A stretch of 5,407 nt of DNA from Acidimicrobiaceae bacterium (GTDB lineage: Bacteria; Actinomycetota; Acidimicrobiia; Acidimicrobiales; MedAcidi-G1). The position numbers and the translations under genes were made by a program. Location: contig PAXM01000026.1 of NCBI GenBank assembly GCA_002714485.1, positions 1-5,407 on the forward strand, read 5' to 3'. Positions 1 to 4,586 of this stretch are shown one piece after another. The notes beneath the pieces were generated by a model that was not told the DNA's origin, searched no databases, and was given only the letters and a program-made list of their open reading frames with translations. The stretch's first letter is position 1, and each line of letters opens with the position of its first letter.

Positions 1-144
1 GCCGCCGAGGAAACCGATGATGCCGAGTCCCCTGTGGAGGAGACGGCTGAGGACGAGACCGATGCGGCACCTGCCGCCGAGGAAACCGATGCTGCCGACC
101 CCTCCACGGAGGAGACGGCTGCGGACGAAGGCACCGACATTGTC
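1..144 (+). repeat. 72-bp in-frame tandem repeat in the rplJ tail
   Basis: Two imperfect copies of a 72-bp (24-codon) unit lie at 1-72 and 73-144. Both begin with the same 18 bases encoding AAEETD (1-18 and 73-90, apart from nothing in that block), and both carry an identical block encoding EETA/EET-A at 37-48 and 109-120. The middle and end of the units have diverged (for example ESPV versus DPST). The period is a multiple of three, so unit gain or loss would keep the frame. More copies may lie to the left of the window. Confidence 0.75.
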
Positions 145-186
145 GGTGCACCTGTCAGCCAAGACGACAACGAAGAAGAGGAGTGA
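1..186 (+). CDS. rplJ: 50S ribosomal protein L10, C-terminal tail (5'-truncated)
   Basis: Reading frame 1 is open from the left edge to TGA at 184-186 and gives 61 residues. L10 anchors the L7/L12 dimers to 23S rRNA to form the ribosomal stalk. None of the folded L10 domain is in the window, so the call rests on position: the frame ends 2 bases before rplL, where rplJ sits in most bacteria. The visible part is a low-complexity tail of Ala, Glu, Asp, Thr and Pro. I count 26 acidic residues in 61, no Lys or Arg and no aromatic residue, and it ends in EEEE. It is built from an imperfect 24-residue repeat beginning AAEETD. Acidic Ala/Glu-rich extensions of L10 occur in some actinobacterial lineages; the core protein is usually about 165-180 residues, so this one is probably longer. 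The tail should be disordered. An unrelated acidic protein cannot be excluded without the upstream sequence. Confidence 0.82.
   Translation, partial: AAEETDDAESPVEETAEDETDAAPAAEETDAADPSTEETAADEGTDIVGAPVSQDDNEEEE
179..183 (+). promoter_or_regulatory. Shine-Dalgarno of rplL inside the rplJ 3' end
   Basis: AGGAG at 179-183 lies 5 bases before the ATG at 189 and is part of the purine run 172-183 that encodes the final Glu residues of L10. This placement supports ATG 189 as the rplL start over the in-frame GTG at 183, which would overlap the Shine-Dalgarno and add two residues before the conserved MATKEEI. Confidence 0.8.
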
Positions 187-188
187 TC

Positions 189-572
189 ATGGCGACGAAG
201 GAAGAGATCCTGGACGCGATCGCTGGGATGACCGTGCTGGAACTCAGCGAGCTGCTGTCGGACTTCGAGGAGAAGTTCGGTGTGACCGCTGCGGCCCCCG
301 TGGCCGTGGCCGCTGCAGCTCCAGCCGCCAGTGGCGACGCTGACGGTGGCGAAGACGAGAAGGACTCCTTCGACGTCGTCTTGACTGGTGCCGGCGACAA
401 GAAGATCCAGGTCATCAAGGAGGTGCGCGCCCTCACGAACCTTGGCCTCAAAGACGCCAAGGACTTAGTTGACGGTGCACCGGGCAATGTGTTGGAGGGT
501 GCCTCGAAGGAGGACGCTGAGAAGGCCAAGGAGGCCCTCGAGGCCGCTGGTGCCACTATCGAACTCAAGTAG
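189..572 (+). CDS. rplL: 50S ribosomal protein L7/L12
   Basis: This 127-residue protein is the multicopy stalk protein of the large ribosomal subunit, which recruits and stimulates the translational GTPases (EF-Tu, EF-G, IF2, RF3). Its length is normal for the family (about 120-130). Residues 1-33 are the N-terminal helical dimerisation domain that docks on L10 (MATKEEILDAI, then LSELLSDFEEKFGV). Residues 34-58 are the flexible Ala/Pro/Val hinge, which ends in an acidic Gly/Asp/Glu stretch. Residues 59-127 are the globular C-terminal domain that binds the factors, with the family motifs SFDVVL, GDKKIQVIK (69-77), LGLKDAKDLVDGAP (85-98) and the terminal AAGATIELK. The start is ATG 189, set by the AGGAG 5 bases upstream. 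The gene follows rplJ after 2 bases and is almost certainly co-transcribed and translationally coupled with it. A strong hairpin begins 17 bases after the stop. Confidence 0.98.
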   Translation: MATKEEILDAIAGMTVLELSELLSDFEEKFGVTAAAPVAVAAAAPAASGDADGGEDEKDSFDVVLTGAGDKKIQVIKEVRALTNLGLKDAKDLVDGAPGNVLEGASKEDAEKAKEALEAAGATIELK

Positions 573-588
573 TACCAACTGTTTACAT

Positions 589-640
589 GGAGCCCGGGGG
601 TCCCGTCCGAGAGGGCGGACCCCCGGGCTCCGTCGTTTCC
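589..640 (+). terminator. Hairpin after rplL, probable terminator or attenuator
   Basis: GGAGCCCGGGGGTCC (589-603) and its exact reverse complement (617-631) form a perfect 15-bp stem around a 13-base loop. The hairpin starts 17 bases after the rplL stop. Only a weak T-containing tail follows (GTCGTTTCC, 632-640), so it is not a classical U-tract terminator. In GC-rich actinobacteria such stems often act without a long U run. Because rpoB lies downstream in the same direction, partial termination (attenuation) or an RNA-processing/3'-end stabilising role fits better than a full stop. Structure is seen directly; function is inferred. Confidence 0.72.
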
Positions 641-683
641 CAATGGCTGACGGGTCGCTTTCCCACGGTTTGATGACGATTCG

Positions 684-720
684 ATCTCGGTCCTTGACCG
701 AGGTACGGCGAGCCCGTACC
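684..720 (+). repeat. Two abutting inverted repeats over the first rpoB promoter
   Basis: CTCGGTC-CTT-GACCGAG (686-702) and GGTACGG-CGAGC-CCGTACC (702-720) are two perfect 7-bp inverted repeats sharing base 702. The first can be lengthened by a G-T and an A-T pair (684-704), which then competes with the second. The right arm of the first covers most of the candidate -35 box, and the right arm of the second covers most of the candidate -10 box. They could be protein-binding sites at the promoter, tandem hairpins in read-through RNA from rplL, or both. Confidence 0.6.
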
Positions 721-722
721 GT
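694..722 (+). promoter_or_regulatory. Candidate promoter P1 of rpoBC
   Basis: TTGACC (694-699) and TACCGT (717-722) are separated by 17 bases and match the housekeeping sigma pattern of actinobacteria (TTGAC, 17-18 bases, TANNNT). Transcription would start near 729-730, giving a 5' leader of about 175 bases. It lies downstream of the post-rplL hairpin, as expected for a promoter that supplies the polymerase genes separately from the ribosomal-protein genes. The -10 box is only a partial match to TATAAT. Confidence 0.6.
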
Positions 723-733
723 TTGCCTCGCAT

Positions 734-753
734 CGGCCCTTCGGGGCTGTTTT
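734..753 (+). terminator. UUCG-capped hairpin plus T4, attenuator-like
   Basis: CGGCCC (734-739), loop TTCG (740-743) and GGGCTG (744-749) form a 6-bp stem with one G-U pair. The loop is the very stable C(UUCG)G tetraloop, and TTTT (750-753) follows at once, so the layout is that of a short intrinsic terminator. It begins only a few bases after the expected P1 start, so in P1 transcripts it would be a 5'-terminal hairpin, while in read-through RNA it could terminate or pause. The left arm can instead pair with GGGCCG at 787-792. A full terminator so close to the start would be unusual; a stability or pause element is the alternative. Confidence 0.45.
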
Positions 754-769
754 GCGCTGCCCTATGGGG

Positions 770-799
770 TTGCGTGTCCCTACGCGGGGCCGTTAGGAT
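770..799 (+). promoter_or_regulatory. Candidate promoter P2 of rpoBC
   Basis: TTGCGT (770-775) and TAGGAT (794-799) are separated by 18 bases. TAGGAT shares four of six positions with TATAAT and fits the TANNNT pattern; the -35 box is weaker. The start would be near 806, leaving a leader of about 98 bases that lacks the UUCG hairpin. Tandem promoters before rpoB would allow the two transcripts to differ in their 5' structure. The call rests on consensus match and position only. Confidence 0.45.
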
Positions 800-892
800 C
801 CGACGTTGCCGTGGTCGCGCTTCTTGTTCGTCAAGTTTTCTTGGCGTCCAGTCTCGTTTCCGTGGTGAGCTCAACGTCCGTTCATCCTGGCC

Positions 893-897
893 AGGAG
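893..897 (+). promoter_or_regulatory. Shine-Dalgarno of rpoB
   Basis: AGGAG at 893-897 is 6 bases before GTG at 904. It decides the start: the reading frame has no ATG in the first part of the conserved N-terminus, and GTG 904 puts the family-typical start region (RYSFGNLEEVLPLPHLIDVQ) at the right distance. Confidence 0.8.
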
Positions 898-903
898 TTT
901 TAG

Positions 904-3900
904 GTGTCTGCTCGCCCCCTCGTCCGGGACCGGTATTCGTTCGGCAATCTGGAGGAAGTCCTCCCGCTGCCCCATCTCATCGACGTCCAACGGAAGTCTT
1001 TCGAGTGGTTCAGTGCTGATGGCATTGCCGACACGTTCCGGGACCTCAGCCCCATCACCGACTTCAGCGAGACACTCTCGTTGGAGCTTGAGTTCGACCC
1101 GACGGACGAGGATCTGTGTCCGCCGCCGAAGTTCACGGTCGAGGAGGGTAAAGAGAAGCACATGACCTTCTCCGCGCCCATTTTCGTGCGGGCCGCATTC
1201 AAGAACCAGGACACTGGGGAGATCAAGGAGCAGACGGTCTTCATGGGGGACTTTCCCTTGATGACCGAGAAGGGAACATTCGTCATCAACGGCACTGAGC
1301 GTGTCGTGGTGTCCCAGCTGGTGCGCTCCCCGGGAGTCATCTTCCAGCCCGGTGACCGCTACCGGTTGCGCAACATGTCCAAGCACCAGCTGGTGACCGG
1401 AACCATTCACCCCTACCGTGGCGAGTGGATCGAGTTCGACGTCGAGCACAAGCCCGGCAAGCACGTGACCGCCGGTACGAGGGTGGCTCGCAAGCGCCGC
1501 ATCTCGATGTTCACGCTGTTGCGTGCTCTGGGTTATGACGAGGAGAACGAGCCCGGCTTCCTGGACCGTTTCGTCCGGTACTTCGACTATCTAGAGGGTC
1601 AGTGGGAAAAGGACCAACTTCCCGAGGGGTGGCAAGACGCGGTCGAGGCCGGGGAACGCAAGTCTCCTCAGGAAGAGGCGCTGCTTGAGATTTACAGGCG
1701 GGTCCGGCCCGGTGAGCCGCCGTCGGTCGAAGCCGCCCGCTCCTACCTGCGTAACGCCTTCTTTGAGTCGCGCCGCTACGACCTGTCCCGGGTCGGCCGC
1801 TACAAGCTGAACCGGAAGTTGGGCCCGGAGATTGAGAAGATCGAGGAGGTCTTCGGCCTAGAACTCGAACGCCCTGACCTCGACTCGCCAGTCCTTACTC
1901 GGTCCGAGGTCCTGGCCACCTGCACCTACCTGCTACACCTTGCTAAGGGTGAGCCCGGCTACCGCCTGGACGACCAGGACCACTTCGCCAACCGGCGTAT
2001 TCGTTCGGTGGGCGAGTTGATCCAGAACCAACTCCGGATTGGATTGTCCCGCATGGAGCGGGTCGTGCGTGAGCGCATGACGACCATGGACGTGGAGGCC
2101 ATCGCCCCTCAAGGCCTCGTCAACATCCGGCCTGTGGTTGCCGCAATCAAGGAGTTCTTTGGCACCAGTCAGTTGTCACAGTTCATGGACCAGGTAAACC
2201 CGCTGTCGGGATTGACTCACCGTCGTCGCCTCTCGGCGCTCGGTCCTGGTGGTTTGTCTCGTGAGAGGGCTGGCTTCGAGGTTCGTGACGTGCACTTTTC
2301 CCATTACGGCCGCATGTGCCCGATCGAGACTCCCGAGGGTCCCAATATCGGCCTCATTGGTGGCCTTGCCACCTACGGCCGGGTAAATCCGTTCGGCTTC
2401 ATCGAGTCGCCGTACCGCAAGGTGGTGGATGGTCGGGTGACCGACGAGATCGTCTATATGGCGGCCGACGATGAGGAGGAGTACGTCGTCGCTCAAGCCA
2501 ACGCGCCACTGAACGATGATGGCACTTTCCGCAACGAGCGTGTGCTTGTGCGCCGATCACCCCAGGCCGCATCACTGAATGACCTCAAGCTACAGCTAGA
2601 ACAGGACGTTTTCTTTGGTGCCACCACTGAAATCTCCTATGTACCGGGCAATGAGGTCCAACTCATGGACGTCTCGCCGAAGCAGATCGTCTCGGTGGCC
2701 ACAGCGCTCATCCCGTTCCTTGAACACGACGACGCGAACCGAGCCTTGATGGGTGCCAACATGCAGCGTCAGGCCGTGCCCTTGGTGCGTTCCGAGGCTC
2801 CGTACATCGGCACCGGCATCGAAGCCAGTGCAGCCCATGATGCCGCCGACATGCTGCTGGCCGATGAGGCGGGCACCGTGGAGGCCATCGATGGCGTGTC
2901 GGTAACCATGAACTACAACAAGGCGGGCAAGGTCAGCCACCCGCTGCTCAAGTACGTCCGATCCAATCAGGACACCTGCATAAACCAGAAGATCCGGGTC
3001 ACACCGGGTCAGAAGGTCAAGGCGGGTCAGTTGCTGGCCGACGGATCGTCCACTGACGGTGGTGAGTTGGCTCTCGGGAAGAACCTTCTCGTGGCCTTCA
3101 TGTCCTGGGAGGGCTACAACTTCGAGGACGCCATCATCATCTCAGAGCGCCTGGTCAAGGATGACGTCCTCACGTCAATCCACATTCATGAGCACGAGAT
3201 TGACGCCCGCGACACCAAGCTGGGCGCCGAGGAGATAACCAGAGACATCCCGAATCTCTCCGACGAGATCCTTGCCGACCTGGACGAGCTGGGCATCGTG
3301 TGTGTGGGCGCCGAGGTGTCGCCCGGCGATGTGCTGGTCGGCAAGATCACCCCGAAGGGTGAGACCGAGTTGACTCCCGAGGAACGCCTCCTGCGAGCGA
3401 TCTTCGGAGAGAAGGCGCGTGAAGTCCGCGACACGTCGCTGAAGGTCCCACACGGCGAGACCGGCAAGGTCATCGACGTCAAGGTGTTCAATCGCGACGA
3501 CGGCGACGAACTGCCACCTGGTGTCAATCAGTTGGTCCGGGTCTACGTGGCCCAGAAGCGCAAGATCAGCGTGGGCGACAAGTTGGCCGGCCGCCACGGC
3601 AACAAGGGCGTGATCTCCAAGGTCCTCCCGATCGAAGACATGCCGTACCAGGCCGATGGCACCCCGGTGGACATCATCCTGAACCCGCTTGGCGTCCCCT
3701 CGAGGATGAACGTCGGCCAGGTGCTGGAGGCTCACTTGGGCTATTGCGCCCGGTGGGGCTGGGAGATCGACGGCGAGGTAGTCGGTACTGAGCCTGTCCG
3801 GGGCATCGAGAAGAAAACCCGCCCGTCCACCGAACCTTCGGTCCATGTGGCCACGCCCGTCTTTGACGGCGCTCACTGGGATGAGGAGGACCGGGCCGGG

Positions 3901-4524
3901 AAGCACCCGACCATCCAGAAGATCCTGGGCAACCTGCGACCCGAGTCAATCGACGGCAACCGCATGGTTCAACTAGACGGGAAGACGACCCTCTACAACG
4001 GTCGGACCGGTGAGGCCTACGACAGCGAGATCATGGTCGGCTACGTCTACATCCTGAAGCTGTCCCACCTGGTGGATGACAAGATCCACGCCCGGTCGAC
4101 CGGCCCGTACTCGATGATCACGCAGCAGCCTCTGGGCGGAAAGGCCCAGTTTGGTGGTCAGCGTTTCGGAGAGATGGAGGTGTGGGCACTGGAGGCATAC
4201 GGCGCCGCCTACTGCCTACAGGAGCTCCTGACCATCAAGTCCGACGACGTGCTGGGCCGGGTCAAGGTCTACGAGGCCATCGTGAAGGGCGACAACATCC
4301 CCGAGCCGGGCATCCCCGAGAGTTTCAAGGTTCTTATCAAGGAGATGCAGTCGTTGTGCCTGAACGTGGAGGTCCTCGCCGAGGACGGCCACGAGATCGA
4401 GATGCGGGACTTCGACGAGGACGTCTACCGCGCCGCCGAGGAACTCGGCATCGACCTATCCCGTCCGGAGCGTGGGTCCGATGAGGAGGACGAGCGCCGC
4501 GCCGCTGGTCTCCTTGCTCGCTGA
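904..4524 (+). CDS. rpoB: DNA-directed RNA polymerase subunit beta
   Basis: RpoB forms, with RpoC, the catalytic crab-claw of RNA polymerase in the cytoplasm. The protein is complete at 1206 residues, a little longer than typical actinobacterial homologues (about 1150-1180). In order it shows the N-terminal protrusion (TGEIKEQTVFMGDFPLMTEK), lobe, fork with the rifampicin region (residues 420-450, SQLSQFMDQ to SALGPGG), the CPIETPEGPNIGLI motif, and the hybrid-binding part with EGYNFEDAI (Glu741 and Asp742, counterparts of E. coli Glu813/Asp814). The flap follows (around 800-885), then GDKLAGRHGNKG (Lys893 and Lys901 matching E. coli Lys1065/Lys1073) and the C-terminal clamp part HARSTGPYSMITQQPLGGKAQFGG. 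Asp429, His439 and Ser444 match E. coli Asp516, His526 and Ser531, so the main rifampicin-resistance positions are wild type. The large insert that E. coli carries between flap and Lys1065 is absent. Unusual residues are Val431, Phe465 and Ser734. The gene has its own likely promoters and is followed by rpoC after 62 bases. Confidence 0.99.
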   Translation: MSARPLVRDRYSFGNLEEVLPLPHLIDVQRKSFEWFSADGIADTFRDLSPITDFSETLSLELEFDPTDEDLCPPPKFTVEEGKEKHMTFSAPIFVRAAFKNQDTGEIKEQTVFMGDFPLMTEKGTFVINGTERVVVSQLVRSPGVIFQPGDRYRLRNMSKHQLVTGTIHPYRGEWIEFDVEHKPGKHVTAGTRVARKRRISMFTLLRALGYDEENEPGFLDRFVRYFDYLEGQWEKDQLPEGWQDAVEAGERKSPQEEALLEIYRRVRPGEPPSVEAARSYLRNAFFESRRYDLSRVGRYKLNRKLGPEIEKIEEVFGLELERPDLDSPVLTRSEVLATCTYLLHLAKGEPGYRLDDQDHFANRRIRSVGELIQNQLRIGLSRMERVVRERMTTMDVEAIAPQGLVNIRPVVAAIKEFFGTSQLSQFMDQVNPLSGLTHRRRLSALGPGGLSRERAGFEVRDVHFSHYGRMCPIETPEGPNIGLIGGLATYGRVNPFGFIESPYRKVVDGRVTDEIVYMAADDEEEYVVAQANAPLNDDGTFRNERVLVRRSPQAASLNDLKLQLEQDVFFGATTEISYVPGNEVQLMDVSPKQIVSVATALIPFLEHDDANRALMGANMQRQAVPLVRSEAPYIGTGIEASAAHDAADMLLADEAGTVEAIDGVSVTMNYNKAGKVSHPLLKYVRSNQDTCINQKIRVTPGQKVKAGQLLADGSSTDGGELALGKNLLVAFMSWEGYNFEDAIIISERLVKDDVLTSIHIHEHEIDARDTKLGAEEITRDIPNLSDEILADLDELGIVCVGAEVSPGDVLVGKITPKGETELTPEERLLRAIFGEKAREVRDTSLKVPHGETGKVIDVKVFNRDDGDELPPGVNQLVRVYVAQKRKISVGDKLAGRHGNKGVISKVLPIEDMPYQADGTPVDIILNPLGVPSRMNVGQVLEAHLGYCARWGWEIDGEVVGTEPVRGIEKKTRPSTEPSVHVATPVFDGAHWDEEDRAGKHPTIQKILGNLRPESIDGNRMVQLDGKTTLYNGRTGEAYDSEIMVGYVYILKLSHLVDDKIHARSTGPYSMITQQPLGGKAQFGGQRFGEMEVWALEAYGAAYCLQELLTIKSDDVLGRVKVYEAIVKGDNIPEPGIPESFKVLIKEMQSLCLNVEVLAEDGHEIEMRDFDEDVYRAAEELGIDLSRPERGSDEEDERRAAGLLAR

Positions 4525-4535
4525 CTCGTTCCCCG

Positions 4536-4563
4536 TACCAGACACAGACCAGATACCAGACAC
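4536..4563 (+). repeat. 10-bp direct repeat in the rpoB-rpoC spacer
   Basis: TACCAGACAC occurs at 4536-4545 and 4554-4563, an 18-base period, and is followed by a doubled AACGC (4566-4575). The 62-base spacer (4525-4586) is rich in CA/GA and shows no stable hairpin, no terminator and no convincing promoter, so rpoB and rpoC should share a transcript. The repeat may be a trace of local duplication or simply keep the ribosome-binding region unstructured. Confidence 0.6.
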
Positions 4564-4575
4564 GTAACGCAACGC

Positions 4576-4581
4576 AGGAAG
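4576..4581 (+). promoter_or_regulatory. Shine-Dalgarno of rpoC
   Basis: AGGAAG at 4576-4581 stands 5 bases before GTG 4587. It supports this GTG as the rpoC start, which gives the family-typical N-terminus MLDVNEFDQLRIGLA. Confidence 0.7.
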
Positions 4582-4586
4582 ACACA

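Larger units (their letters stand above)
573..903 (+). other. rplL-rpoB spacer with attenuator, promoters and leader
   Basis: This 331-base stretch has no credible gene. In order it holds a GC-rich hairpin (589-631), two abutting inverted repeats over a promoter candidate (684-722), a UUCG hairpin with a T run (734-753), a second promoter candidate (770-799), and an otherwise unassigned leader to the rpoB Shine-Dalgarno. Within the leader, GACGTTG (802-808) can pair with CAACGTC (872-878), CCGTGGT occurs twice (809-815 and 860-866), and TGAGCTCA (866-873) is an 8-bp palindrome. In E. coli the same spacer holds a partial terminator that lowers rpoBC expression relative to rplJL; a similar role here is an inference from position and structure. 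Confidence 0.75.

Noticed and set aside
183..188. GTG at 183 as the rplL start
   Set aside because: It overlaps the Shine-Dalgarno and would add only Met-Ile before the conserved N-terminus; ATG 189 has proper spacing.
587..673. 28-codon ATG frame across the post-rplL hairpin
   Set aside because: No Shine-Dalgarno before the ATG, and the coding part is mostly the inverted repeat itself.
764..796. 10-codon ATG frame (MGLRVPTRGR) in the rpoB leader, a possible leader peptide
   Set aside because: The nearest G-rich stretch is too far upstream and is locked in the UUCG hairpin; the frame also overlaps the P2 candidate. Too little to call.
823..839. CTTG-TTCGT-CAAG followed by TTTT as a terminator
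   Set aside because: The stem is only 4 bp with two A-T/T-A pairs, too weak to terminate.
155..874. Long antisense open frame (239 codons) across rplL and the spacer
   Set aside because: It is a shadow of rplL codon bias in GC-rich DNA, Ser/Ala-rich low-complexity with no recognisable domain and no convincing start signal.
469..903. + strand open frame from inside rplL through the whole spacer to just before rpoB
   Set aside because: Starts within rplL in another frame, composition is Arg/Ser/Pro-rich noise, and it covers the hairpins and promoter candidates. No family resemblance.
3175..3906. Long antisense open frames within rpoB (for example 243 codons)
   Set aside because: They mirror a highly conserved sense gene with strong third-position GC; no independent evidence for coding.
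4182..4484. + strand 100-codon frame inside the rpoB 3' end
   Set aside because: Arg/Gly/Pro-rich out-of-frame reading of conserved rpoB codons.
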